This document shows, in pieces, positions 1 to 7,409 of a stretch of DNA of 64,000 bases (positions are counted from its first letter, which is position 1; every line of letters begins with the position of its first letter). The DNA lies in assembly GCF_036346875.1 (NCBI RefSeq), contig NZ_CP107852.1, positions 5,766,001-5,830,000 on the forward strand, read 5' to 3'. The stretch comes from Nocardia sp. NBC_00508 (GTDB lineage: Bacteria; Actinomycetota; Actinomycetes; Mycobacteriales; Mycobacteriaceae). A program made the position numbers and the translations under genes. A model generated the notes under the pieces. It saw only the letters and a list, made by a program, of their open reading frames with translations. It had not been told where the DNA came from and made no database searches.

Positions 1-248
1 CCGAACGCCCTTCAGCCGGTGGTAATCTCACGTCGTTTGCTGAACTCAAGCTTGCCGGTGCCGTAGATCAAGCGCTCAGACAAGCCTACGACGCCGTCTC
101 TCGTGCGAAGAGGGAGTTGGGCCTCGAGACGGCTCTACCGAGGCCGCCGGAGTTTCCCAAATTTTCCATGGAGCTCGTCCCGCCCCGGCCAGCCCCCATG
201 CCTCAGCGACAGGAGTATGTACAGAATCCGGGGATTCTGGAGGTATGA
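1..248 (+). CDS. C-terminal end of an unidentified protein (5' part outside window)
   Basis: An open frame enters from the left edge (first complete codon at 3) and stops at TGA 246-248, giving an 81-residue tail. It starts with a helical stretch (SFAELKLAGAVDQALRQAYD) and ends with a Pro-rich segment closing in NPGILEV. Codon use is less GC-biased than in the neighbours (cgt, tca, gat, caa), which may point to acquired DNA. It runs tail-to-tail into the nitrobindin-like gene with an 11-nt gap. I do not recognise the family; the part that would identify it lies outside the window. Confidence 0.55.
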   Translation, partial: ERPSAGGNLTSFAELKLAGAVDQALRQAYDAVSRAKRELGLETALPRPPEFPKFSMELVPPRPAPMPQRQEYVQNPGILEV

Positions 249-259
249 AGCCCGCGCGC

Positions 260-757
260 TCAGTCCCGCCGCAAGGTGGCGGCGAGGTGGTGCTGCAATG
301 GCTCGCCGACCGCCGCCATGCGCAGGGTGTAGTCGATGGTGTCGCCGGACAGGTGGATCGAGCGGCCGAGGGCGGTGACGAGTTTCGCGGTGCTGCTGCG
401 GCCGATGCCGGTGGAGTCCAATTCCAGGCGCAGGGTGCCGTCTTCGACGGCCAGTGAGCCCTCGCAGATTTCGGTGATCCCGGTGGGATGAGCAAGGATC
501 AGTTCGACGCGGTCGGGACGCGGACAGCGCAGATAGCCGGTTTCGGCGTGCAGCGGCCTGCCGTCGTCGCTGGCGCGGGTCTTCTGCCGGTAGGTGAGGA
601 AGGGGCGGCCGAGGTGGCCGAACCGGATTTCCTCGACATAGCCGAAGGGCTGGATGGTCGGGTATTCACCCCGGCCGTTTCCGCGCCAAATGCCGAGCAG
701 TGGAGCGAGCGGAGCGATGTCCGGATGTGGAGCAATGGAGGGCTGGGGTTCGACCAC
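260..757 (-). CDS. Nitrobindin-like haem-binding beta-barrel protein
   Basis: A 165-residue protein. Near residues 22-30 it has the GxWxGxG signature (GIWRGNGRGEY) of the THAP4/nitrobindin-like domain, and it ends in HHLAATLRRD, as members of this family typically do (HLxAxLxR). Known members form a 10-stranded barrel that holds ferric haem through a histidine, and they react with NO or isomerise peroxynitrite. No signal peptide is seen, so it should be cytosolic. The GTG start at 757 has no Shine-Dalgarno sequence but a TAGTCT box 7 nt upstream, suggesting a leaderless message. It diverges from a lipoprotein gene, and an iron box lies in the shared 117-nt promoter region. Haem binding is inferred from the family; iron control is inferred from the box. 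Confidence 0.85.
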   Translation of the reverse strand: MVEPQPSIAPHPDIAPLAPLLGIWRGNGRGEYPTIQPFGYVEEIRFGHLGRPFLTYRQKTRASDDGRPLHAETGYLRCPRPDRVELILAHPTGITEICEGSLAVEDGTLRLELDSTGIGRSSTAKLVTALGRSIHLSGDTIDYTLRMAAVGEPLQHHLAATLRRD

Positions 758-764
758 GGCGAAC

Positions 765-770
765 AGACTA
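765..770 (-). promoter_or_regulatory. -10 box for leaderless nitrobindin-like gene
   Basis: On the minus strand TAGTCT lies 7 nt before the GTG at 757. There is no ribosome binding site, so transcription probably begins at the start codon. The iron box at 818-840 is about 50 bp further upstream for this gene. Confidence 0.45.
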
Positions 771-817
771 AACCCGTGCTCCGGATAGCGCTCGTAGACT
801 CCCCGAAATTGCGCGAC

Positions 818-840
818 GCTAAGGTTAGCTTAACCTTAGC
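818..840. promoter_or_regulatory. Iron box (IdeR/DmdR1-type operator)
   Basis: A perfect inverted repeat with 10-nt arms, GCTAAGGTTA and TAACCTTAGC, separated by GCT. The central 19 bases agree at 15 positions with the IdeR consensus as I remember it (TTAGGTTAGGCTAACCTAA). The box is 35 nt upstream of the lipoprotein TTG start (875) and 61 nt from the nitrobindin start (757). Iron-loaded IdeR/DmdR1 would be expected to repress from this position. The repeat is seen directly; the regulator is inferred, since no ideR gene is in the window. Confidence 0.8.
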
Positions 841-874
841 GCCAGAGTGTGTGTGCTGGAAAGGAACAGTAAAG

Positions 875-2215
875 TTGAACGGACGTTGGAATGAGTTGCG
901 CCGGTCGCGCCGCGGAAATTGTCTGCTGCGCGCGTCGGCGCTCGGCCTCACGCTGCTTCTCGCGGCAGCTTGCTCGGACTCGAGGCCCGACGAGACGCCC
1001 GCCCTCGACGGCAACAATTACGTTCAGACCAATCTGGCCGCCAATGACGCGGAGTACAAGGCGCAGTTCACCTTCCCCGACCTGGTGAACGCATGGGGTC
1101 TCGCCAATCGACCCAAGGGCGCGGGCGGGCACTTCTGGGTCGGCGCGGGCGGAAAGTCGTTCCAGTTCGTCGGCGACGTCACCGAGTCGTCGGACGCCCA
1201 GGTGCAGAAACTCTTCCAGGACGGGTTGAAGATCGTCACCATTCCCGGCGCCGACGCCGACACCTCGGATGCCAGCGCGGGCAAGACCACCGGCGTCGTG
1301 TTCAATCCGGCGCCGATCACCTCTGATCTGTTCTACGTGCACGACCAGCCGGTCGAGGCGGAAGGCGGCCCGCTGAACGGCTCGGCGCGCTTCATCGTCG
1401 CCACCGACTCCGGCAAGATCTCGGCATGGACCGAGCTGGACTTCGAAGACCGCATCGTGCGTCATGACGGCCCGGCCAACCTGGTCTTCGACGGGCAGCC
1501 GCAGGGCATGCAGTTCCTCGGAATCGCGCTGACACCATCGGGGGACAAGCTGCTCGCCGCCGATTTCGGCGCCGAACCGCAGGTCCGGACGTTCGACAAG
1601 GACTGGCAGCTGGTTCCCACCACCGGCTTCGCCAACCCGTTCGCCACCGGTGACGCGATCGACCCGGCCGCGCCGGAGAAGGGCAGGAAGGCCGAGCCCG
1701 GCGATCCCGCGCCATTCAACGTTTCGACGGTCGGCAACCGCGTTTTCGTCGCCTACGCCACCACCAAGGCAGACCGAGCGGACGCGACCGCGTTCGATGC
1801 GGGCGAAGAGGATTCGCTGGACAAAGATCAAGAGCAGGCAGCGGGCGGTCGACCGGACAAGGGCAAGCTCGCCGAGTTCGACGCCGACGGCAAACTGGTG
1901 CGCATCCTCGGCGACGGCAAGCGCCTGAACGCGCCGTGGGCGGTGACCGTCGCGCCGGAGGGCTTCGGCCCGCTCAGCGGCAAGCTTCTCGTCGGCAACT
2001 TCGGCGGCGCCGGACACGTGCTCGCCTACGACGACGCCACCGGCAAGTTCGCCGACTACTTGCGCGACGCCGACGGCAAGCCGGTGGCGATCGAAGGTCT
2101 ATGGGCGCTGATGTTCGGCAACGGCGATAGCCTCGGCGACGCCGACTCGCTGTATTTCACTGCCGGACCCGGCGACGAGAAGGACGGCCTGTTCGGCAGG
2201 CTCCGCTTGAAGTAG
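875..2215 (+). CDS. TIGR03118-like secreted lipoprotein (beta-propeller type)
   Basis: A 446-residue protein. I chose TTG at 875 because GGAAAGGAAC lies about 8 nt upstream and because it yields a clean lipoprotein signal: basic residues up to R19, a hydrophobic stretch, then LLLAAAC with the modified cysteine at C33. The mature part begins NNYVQTNLAA and contains the VNAWGLA, GVVFNP and PQGMQFLGIAL segments typical of the TIGR03118 family, a group of exported proteins of unknown function with repeated Asp/Gly-rich blades. A charged loop with many Asp, Glu and Lys residues lies around residues 290-330. The iron box just upstream suggests expression under iron limitation, so a role in metal or haem handling at the cell surface is possible but unproven. 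Confidence 0.75.
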   Translation: MNGRWNELRRSRRGNCLLRASALGLTLLLAAACSDSRPDETPALDGNNYVQTNLAANDAEYKAQFTFPDLVNAWGLANRPKGAGGHFWVGAGGKSFQFVGDVTESSDAQVQKLFQDGLKIVTIPGADADTSDASAGKTTGVVFNPAPITSDLFYVHDQPVEAEGGPLNGSARFIVATDSGKISAWTELDFEDRIVRHDGPANLVFDGQPQGMQFLGIALTPSGDKLLAADFGAEPQVRTFDKDWQLVPTTGFANPFATGDAIDPAAPEKGRKAEPGDPAPFNVSTVGNRVFVAYATTKADRADATAFDAGEEDSLDKDQEQAAGGRPDKGKLAEFDADGKLVRILGDGKRLNAPWAVTVAPEGFGPLSGKLLVGNFGGAGHVLAYDDATGKFADYLRDADGKPVAIEGLWALMFGNGDSLGDADSLYFTAGPGDEKDGLFGRLRLK

Positions 2216-2227
2216 CTGGTTTCGCAG

Positions 2228-2253
2228 CGGCCCGCACCATCCGGGGCGGGCCG
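2228..2253 (+). terminator. Hairpin behind the lipoprotein gene
   Basis: CGGCCCGC and GCGGGCCG form a perfect 8-bp stem with a 10-nt loop, 12 nt after the lipoprotein stop codon, followed by the T-rich TTGTTG. It sits between convergent genes, where a bidirectional terminator is expected. Confidence 0.65.
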
Positions 2254-2268
2254 TTGTTGCGTTATCGG

Positions 2269-2311
2269 CCCCGGTCGGCGCCGACGCCCGGCGCTCGGTG
2301 CGCCGCTCGCG
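2269..2311. repeat. 43-bp dispersed repeat, copy 1
   Basis: These 43 bases recur at 5365-5407 with three C/T differences. The copy includes the palindrome GTCGGCGCCGAC. Here it is non-coding, lying between two convergent genes. The rest of 2216-2442 shows only this repeat and the upstream hairpin. Confidence 0.7.
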
Positions 2312-2442
2312 AACGGCCGACTGACAGCTACCAGGCCGTCCCGGCGGGGTGAATCGCTCGACCGTTGATTGGTGTCGGCGCAGCTGCACCAACGTCGCCG
2401 CGCTGGCTCGGCGGGCGCCGACCCGAAGTTCCGCGGGCACGC

Positions 2443-3390
2443 TCACCGCAGCCGGGTTGCAGCGCCGGGTTTGGCGCAGATGAATTGCGCGACGTCGATG
2501 TAGCCGCGGCGGAAATAGTCCGCGGACCCGGTCAGATACCTGAGGTAAGCGTTGTAGGTGTCTTGCCCGGCGAGCTCGATCGCCCGGTCGCGGTGCTCAC
2601 GGAGAGCGGAGACCCAGTACTCCAGTGTGGTGGTGTAGTGCCGTCCCAGCTTCTGGATGCCGGTGACGGTGAACCCGGCATCCTCCGCGTACTCGGTAAT
2701 TCCCTTCGGAATGTGACCGGTCGGTGCCGTGAGCTGGCCACCAGAGAAGATGGTCTCACGCAGGAACCGCAGGAACGCGAAATCGGTCCTTGTGAGGCGC
2801 GTGCCTTGCGCACGTAAATGGCCGCGGTCGTAGCTGACGACGGTCTGCAACAGCAGCACCCCGTCGGCTGGCATGATCCGGTACGCGAAATCGAAGAATT
2901 CGCCGTATCGGTCCCGGCTCATGTGTTCCAGCGCACCGATGCACACGATCCGGTCCACTCGGCGGTCGAATCCCTCCCAGCCTTGCTGCCGCACCCCACC
3001 GTATGGACGTCCCCGGACCAGCCGGTCGACGAGCAGATTCCGCACATACCGGTACTGGTTACGGCTGGAAGTCAGACCGATCGCATTTGCCCCGTAGGTG
3101 TCCATGGCGCGCGTCATGGTCGACCCCCAGCCACAACCGACATCCAACAAGGTCATCCCCGGGCGCAGGTCGCACTTGGCCAAGGCGAGGTCGATCTTCG
3201 CCCGCTGGGCTTGTTCCAGGGTGTCGTCCGGGTGGGTCCAGAACGCGCAACTGTAGGTACGGGTCGGGTCGAGGAACAGCGTGAAGAACTCATCCGGCAG
3301 CTCGGTGCGGGACCGGACCTCGGCGAAGGTCGGCTCCCACGACAGGTCGGTGATCTTTCGATGGGCCTTGCTGAGGGTCTGCTGACTCAC
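2443..3390 (-). CDS. Cyclopropane-fatty-acid / mycolic-acid-type SAM methyltransferase
   Basis: A 315-residue CFA-synthase family protein. It has YSCAFW, then the SAM-binding LLDVGCGWGS near residue 90, the segment around SSRNQYRYVRN, and CIGALEHM, which corresponds to the EAFEHM region of mycobacterial CmaA/MmaA enzymes. These enzymes methylenate or methylate double bonds of acyl or mycolyl chains using SAM. The GTG at 3390 was chosen because AGGAGAAGG precedes it; upstream codons lack family similarity. It faces an AcoR-like activator across 116 nt that hold two matching palindromes, so it is a candidate target of that regulator. The exact lipid substrate cannot be told from sequence. Confidence 0.85.
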   Translation of the reverse strand: MSQQTLSKAHRKITDLSWEPTFAEVRSRTELPDEFFTLFLDPTRTYSCAFWTHPDDTLEQAQRAKIDLALAKCDLRPGMTLLDVGCGWGSTMTRAMDTYGANAIGLTSSRNQYRYVRNLLVDRLVRGRPYGGVRQQGWEGFDRRVDRIVCIGALEHMSRDRYGEFFDFAYRIMPADGVLLLQTVVSYDRGHLRAQGTRLTRTDFAFLRFLRETIFSGGQLTAPTGHIPKGITEYAEDAGFTVTGIQKLGRHYTTTLEYWVSALREHRDRAIELAGQDTYNAYLRYLTGSADYFRRGYIDVAQFICAKPGAATRLR

Positions 3391-3429
3391 ACGCCTTCTC
3401 CTGGTTTGCCGGTCGAAGCACTTCTCTCC

Positions 3430-3444
3430 TGTGCCTATGACACA
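3430..3444. promoter_or_regulatory. Palindrome A, candidate operator of the AcoR-like activator
   Basis: TGTGCCTATGACACA: half-sites TGTG and CACA with a 7-nt spacer. It has the same architecture as the site at 3466-3480, 36 bp away, in the promoter region shared by the methyltransferase and activator genes. Confidence 0.5.
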
Positions 3445-3465
3445 GCGAAAGCGATAAACTGACCG

Positions 3466-3480
3466 TGTCAATCTGAGACA
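3466..3480. promoter_or_regulatory. Palindrome B, candidate operator of the AcoR-like activator
   Basis: TGTCAATCTGAGACA, part of the longer GTGTC-N7-GACAC (3465-3481). Together with palindrome A it fits TGTSMMTMTGASACA. Paired sites are what a Fis-type activator would bind; binding is inferred. Confidence 0.5.
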
Positions 3481-3506
3481 CGTCATTCACCAAGACGGCC
3501 GCCACC

Positions 3507-5300
3507 ATGGATAGCGACAAGCGCCGAGGTTACGAGGTGATGCCGGATCCTCGGGCCGAGAGCCCTGTGAGCCTGGAGAAGGCACGCGAACAATTCCTCA
3601 CCGCGGGTTCGCCCGATCGCCCGCGAGTGCGGGACACTGTGCTCGACTCTTGGTACCGATCGCGTGCCCTGCAGATCCACTCCGACCGTGTGGAGCTGCC
3701 CTATGTGCGGGATCCGAACCTCGACTCCCCACTGGTGAACGCCGCGTCACCCGTGCTGCGGCGGCTCGCGAGCGACCTGGCCGACCAGTCGGTCAGTGTC
3801 ATCCTGACCTCGTCGGACGGGCTCTTGCTCGAGCGCCACGAGTCCGATGCCACGATCATGCGCACGCTCGACGGTGTGCAACTCGCTCCCGGCTACAGCT
3901 ATGCGGAGGACTTCGTCGGCACCAACGGAATCGGCACCACACTGGAGACGGCCACCCCGACGTTCATTCGCGGCGGCGAACATTATCTGGGCACGCTCGG
4001 CCGGCTCGCGTGTGCGGGCTCGCCCATTCGCCACCCGATGACGGGCTCGATGATCGGCGTCATCGATCTCACCTGCTGGGCCAGCCGGTCCGATCCGCTG
4101 ATGCTCGCCCTCGCCAACAGTGCGAGCAGCCAGATCCAGGACCGGCTGGGCGCCCTCGCCAGCGAAACCGAGACGGCGCTGCTGGAGGCGTATCGGCGCC
4201 AATGCCGCCGGTATCCGCTCGGCGTGCTCGCGATCGGTCGCGACGTGGTGTTGATGAACCAGTTTCTGCGCCATGCTCTCAATACCCACGATCAAGCGGC
4301 ATTGCTGCAATATTCGGCCGACCTGGGCCGCCCCGGGGCGGTCGATACCGTCCTCGCCCCGCTACCGAGCGGCCGGATCGCGAGAGTGACCGCAGTCGAA
4401 CGTATTTCGATACGCAACAGCCTCAACATGGTCCTGCACGTTCAGTTGGCAACCGACCGCGTGGTGCAACACCCGGTCGTGCACGGTACGCCCGCATTGC
4501 CCGGTGTCGCCGGTAGGAGCAGCTCGTGGCGGCGCAGTTGCCAGCAGATCGAGAGGTGCTGCCGGGATCGTGAATGGGTGGTCATCGATGGCGAAAAGGG
4601 TTCCGGACGAACAAAACTCGCGGAGTCTGTCGTTGCGTACGTCACCCCCGGCACAATGGCCCGGGTGCTGCGGATGGCCGACTTCGCCGACACAGCGAGC
4701 CTGCTGGCCGCGCTGAGAACCAAAACCAGCGACAGCGATTTCAGCGTTGTGATCACAGAAATGGACCGTCTGCCGGCCGAGTCGATCAATCCAATCGCCA
4801 ACATCCTCCAGGCGTGCGCTGGTCGTGGATGGATCGCGGCAACAACGCATTCGGCCACGTCCACTACTGCCCTCGATTCGGTGCAGCCGCTGTTCACCCA
4901 CACTGTCGGCGTGCCCGCACTCCGGCACCGTATCGAAGACCTCGAGGACCTGGTCCCCTTCCTGCTGCGCGAGCTGGCCAAGGGCACCGACATCCGGCTC
5001 GCCCCGGACGCGATGCGCCAGCTCGGCAAACTATCGTGGCCGGGCAACGTCGCCGAACTACGCAGGGTGCTGGCGAAAACCGTGTCCCGGCAACGATCCG
5101 GCCTGATCCACGTCGATAACCTTCCGCCGGAATGCCGGTCGCTGACTCGGCGCAAACTGAGCCGGATCGAGGCGCTGGAACGCGACGCGATCGTGCGCAG
5201 CCTGGCGGAGAACGGCGGCAACAAGACCGAAGCCGCAGCGGCACTAGGGATGTCGCGGGCCACCATCTATCGCAGGATCAAGGACTTCGGCATCGAGTAG
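3507..5300 (+). CDS. AcoR-like GAF / degenerate-AAA / Fis-HTH activator
   Basis: A 597-residue protein. An N-terminal GAF-like sensor spans about residues 70-215 (GYSYAEDFVGTNGIGTTLE, GSMIGVIDLT). A reduced AAA+ region follows with a Walker-A-like DGEKGSGRTKLAES near 360 and SWPGNVAELRRVL near 508. A Fis-type helix-turn-helix closes the protein (NKTEAAAALGMSRATIYRR, about 571-590). I see no GAFTGA sigma-54 contact motif, in line with actinobacterial relatives such as MimR, which activate without sigma-54. ATG 3507 lacks a good ribosome site; ATG 3540 (MPDPRAESP) is an alternative. It diverges from the CFA-type methyltransferase and probably controls it, itself, or both. The ligand is unknown. 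Confidence 0.82.
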   Translation: MDSDKRRGYEVMPDPRAESPVSLEKAREQFLTAGSPDRPRVRDTVLDSWYRSRALQIHSDRVELPYVRDPNLDSPLVNAASPVLRRLASDLADQSVSVILTSSDGLLLERHESDATIMRTLDGVQLAPGYSYAEDFVGTNGIGTTLETATPTFIRGGEHYLGTLGRLACAGSPIRHPMTGSMIGVIDLTCWASRSDPLMLALANSASSQIQDRLGALASETETALLEAYRRQCRRYPLGVLAIGRDVVLMNQFLRHALNTHDQAALLQYSADLGRPGAVDTVLAPLPSGRIARVTAVERISIRNSLNMVLHVQLATDRVVQHPVVHGTPALPGVAGRSSSWRRSCQQIERCCRDREWVVIDGEKGSGRTKLAESVVAYVTPGTMARVLRMADFADTASLLAALRTKTSDSDFSVVITEMDRLPAESINPIANILQACAGRGWIAATTHSATSTTALDSVQPLFTHTVGVPALRHRIEDLEDLVPFLLRELAKGTDIRLAPDAMRQLGKLSWPGNVAELRRVLAKTVSRQRSGLIHVDNLPPECRSLTRRKLSRIEALERDAIVRSLAENGGNKTEAAAALGMSRATIYRRIKDFGIE

Positions 5301-5335
5301 CCGAGCCGACTGCTTCGATCGATGAAACAGCCCGG

Positions 5336-5854
5336 TCATTGTCGTACACCCGATCCCGGCCGGCCCCCGGTCGGTGCCGACGCCCGGCGTTCGGTGCGCC
5401 GTTCGCGGATAGCAGCCGCGACTTCCTCGACCGCTGCGCGAATCATGGCGCCATAACCGTCGTCGGCGAGGGTATGCAGACGGGTGTTGGCGGCGTCGAT
5501 CTCGCGCTGCGCGGCCTCGAACGAGCCGAGCCTGCGGTAGTTGTCGGCGAGGTTGAGATGCAGTGACGGATAGAAGGCGGCCACCTGCAGTGCCGCGTCA
5601 TAGCTCTGCGCGCGATCGTCGGTGAGGCTGTCGGCGGCGTCCAGCGCGCGGATGTCCCAGGTGAGCGCCTCGGCGGCGTCGTCGTACAGGTCGGCCAGAT
5701 AGTGGGCGAGGGCGCAGCGATGTAGCGGATCGCCCTGCGGCCCGAGCGAGGACCAGAGGGCGAGCAGCGCCTCGCGCGCGTCATCCGGGCGGCCGTCGTG
5801 GCCGAGCGCGACCGCACTGGTGATGGCGGCCATGGTCTCGTCTGGGGTGGTCAC
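5336..5854 (-). CDS. TPR-type helical-repeat protein
   Basis: A 172-residue protein made of repeated helix pairs (GRPDDAREALLALWSSL, HRCALAHYLADLYDD, SYDAALQVAAFYPSLHLN, RLGSFEAAQREIDAAN), the pattern of tetratricopeptide proteins; the partner is unknown. GTG 5854 was chosen because the helical fold begins right after it; AAAGG lies about 10 nt upstream. The gene follows the HxlR regulator on the same strand with a 44-nt gap, so the two may be co-transcribed. Its last 24 or so residues (from RRTERRASAPTG) are encoded by a repeat that is intergenic elsewhere in the window, so the tail is probably a recent add-on. Confidence 0.7.
   Translation of the reverse strand: MTTPDETMAAITSAVALGHDGRPDDAREALLALWSSLGPQGDPLHRCALAHYLADLYDDAAEALTWDIRALDAADSLTDDRAQSYDAALQVAAFYPSLHLNLADNYRRLGSFEAAQREIDAANTRLHTLADDGYGAMIRAAVEEVAAAIRERRTERRASAPTGGRPGSGVRQ
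5365..5407. repeat. 43-bp dispersed repeat, copy 2 (inside TPR gene end)
   Basis: It matches 2269-2311 at 40 of 43 positions. On the minus strand it encodes RRTERRASAPTG near the C-terminus of the TPR protein. As with copy 1, it lies where two convergent genes meet. Confidence 0.7.
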
Positions 5855-5898
5855 TGGGGAGCCAGCCTTTCTATGGGTTTCTGCGGATGCGCGGGAAA

Positions 5899-6249
5899 TC
5901 AGTCGGCCTGTGTGTCGGTCGGGGTTACCCGCCAGCGGCGGGACCAGTCCCAGAGCGAGCCGAGTGCGGTGCCGAGTTCGCTGCCCGCGGTGGTCAATTC
6001 GTAGGACTTGTCGGGGTTCTTCGCGATCAGGCCCGCGGATTGCAAGTGTTGCAGTCGCACCGAGAGCATGCTCGACGAGCAGTTGCCCATGCGGCGGCGC
6101 AATTCGAGGAAGCCCAGGCGGTCGGGTTCCAGCTCCCACAGGATGCGCAGCATCCAGCGTTGGCCGAGCAGGTCCATCGTGGCCAGCAGCGGCGCGTTCG
6201 CCGGGTCGTCCCTGCCGCGCGGCGGCTTCGGTTCGTTTGCGCTTCTCAT
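5899..6249 (-). CDS. HxlR-family winged-helix regulator
   Basis: A 116-residue HxlR-type protein with LLGQRWMLRILWEL (helix 1), LGFLELRRRMGNCSSSMLSV (recognition region) and LQSAGLIAKN before the wing. Members are dimeric repressors or activators, often of divergently encoded redox enzymes. The N-terminal cysteine common in HxlR is absent; the only cysteine is in GNCSS near residue 56. The ATG at 6249 overlaps a set of TTCT-N5-AGAA palindromes shared with the divergent dehydrogenase, strongly suggesting autoregulation and control of that gene. It may be co-transcribed with the downstream TPR gene. Confidence 0.88.
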   Translation of the reverse strand: MRSANEPKPPRGRDDPANAPLLATMDLLGQRWMLRILWELEPDRLGFLELRRRMGNCSSSMLSVRLQHLQSAGLIAKNPDKSYELTTAGSELGTALGSLWDWSRRWRVTPTDTQAD

Positions 6250-6280
6250 TTAGAATCAGCATAGTGATTCTGAATTAGAA
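6243..6280. promoter_or_regulatory. HxlR operator array
   Basis: Two copies of TTCT-N5-AGAA (TTCTCATTTAGAA at 6243-6255 and TTCTGAATTAGAA at 6268-6280) are 25 bp apart. Nested with them is the inverted repeat AGAATCA-N6-TGATTCT at 6252-6271. The array overlaps the HxlR start codon and is 35 nt from the dehydrogenase start, a natural place for repression of both. Confidence 0.72.
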
Positions 6281-6314
6281 GCGTGCGCCGGAGTGGCCCG
6301 GCGCGATCGAAAGG

Positions 6315-7079
6315 GTGACCGTGGACGACACGACCGGACGGCGAATCGTTCTGATCACGGGCGCGTCCCGGGGTATCGGCGCGGAGACCGCACGGGTGCT
6401 CGCCGCGCGAGGTGACCACGCGGTGATCAACTACCGCGAGAAGGTCACGCGGGCCGAGCGTCTGGCCGACTCGATCCGGGAGGGGGGCGGCAGCGCGTCC
6501 ACGGCGGGCGCCGATATCGCCGACCCGGATTCGGCCCGCGCGCTGATCGCCGGGATCGCCGCGGAGTTCGGCCGCCTCGACGTGCTGGTGCTCAACGCCT
6601 CCGGCGGTCTCGAGCTGCATGCGGGTCCCGGCTACGCGATGGCACTGAACCGCGACGCGCAGGAACGACTGGTGCGACTTGCCTTGCCGCACATGTCATC
6701 CGGCTCCGGAATCGTCTTCGTGACCAGTCATCAGGCGCACTTCTACGGCCGCAAGCCGGTCCCCGCCGAATACGAGCCCATCGCCGCGAGCAAACGCGCG
6801 GGTGAGGATGCCCTGCGCGCCATGATCCCCGAACTCAGCGCCCGCGGCGTGACCTTGCACGTCGTTTCCGGCGACATGATCGACGGCACGATCATCGTCC
6901 AGCTTCTGGAGCGCCGAAACCCCGACGCCGTCACCGCCCGCCGAAATCAGGGCACCTTGCCCACTGTCACGGAGTTCGCCACCGCCGTCGCCCTCGCCAC
7001 CACCAGCCCGGCCGATCCCGGACACACCACATACGTCGGCGGTCAGGACTATCTCGACGAGCGAGAAACCGCCTCCTGA
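6315..7079 (+). CDS. Short-chain dehydrogenase/reductase with altered catalytic motif
   Basis: A 254-residue classical-size SDR. It has the nucleotide-binding TGASRGIG near residue 18, D(I)ADPDSAR after the second strand, NASGG, and SSGSGIVFVTSH carrying the usual serine position. The active-site YxxxK reads IAASK: lysine is kept, but the tyrosine position holds isoleucine, and the nearest tyrosine is three residues earlier (YEPIAASK). The reaction may therefore differ from standard alcohol/ketone chemistry, or that tyrosine may substitute. GTG 6315 has AAAGG just upstream; GTG 6321 is an alternative. It diverges from HxlR, which probably represses it. The substrate is unknown. Confidence 0.85.
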   Translation: MTVDDTTGRRIVLITGASRGIGAETARVLAARGDHAVINYREKVTRAERLADSIREGGGSASTAGADIADPDSARALIAGIAAEFGRLDVLVLNASGGLELHAGPGYAMALNRDAQERLVRLALPHMSSGSGIVFVTSHQAHFYGRKPVPAEYEPIAASKRAGEDALRAMIPELSARGVTLHVVSGDMIDGTIIVQLLERRNPDAVTARRNQGTLPTVTEFATAVALATTSPADPGHTTYVGGQDYLDERETAS

Positions 7080-7409
7080 ACGGCTGGGCAAGCGCGCCGG
7101 TCCATCTGGCCCGCGGTCGGTGCTGCGTACCTTTCGTCACGCCATGTCGCGCTGCGCTCCGCGAACCGCCTGTCGTGGCGGCCATTGATCAACCCGATGG
7201 CCGTGCAGTGGCTGCAGTTATGTGCCGCGTGGCGCTCGAACGACGGGCCGAGTGGTGCGAATTACTAATGGTGGGAATGTCCGATACTCAGTGGAGCATA
7301 GGGAGTATGCCGCCACGGCGTCCGGCGGCCATGGGCAAGTGAGGTTGCGGATGCTGTTCGTTGGCTCGCGGAGACCGGTCGTGTGGACCTGGTCGGGTGG
7401 AGGGCGTGC
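7080..7409. other. Intergenic stretch, no gene seen
   Basis: No convincing reading frame. The last 80 bases are open in the frame of the CHAP gene (reading SEVADAVRWLAETGRVDLVGW), but the only possible upstream start there is GTG 7383 and nothing marks it as the true start. Confidence 0.4.

Noticed and set aside
836..2017. 393-codon minus-strand frame opposite to the lipoprotein
   Set aside because: Shadow of the lipoprotein gene; the + strand frame has a ribosome site, signal peptide and family pattern.
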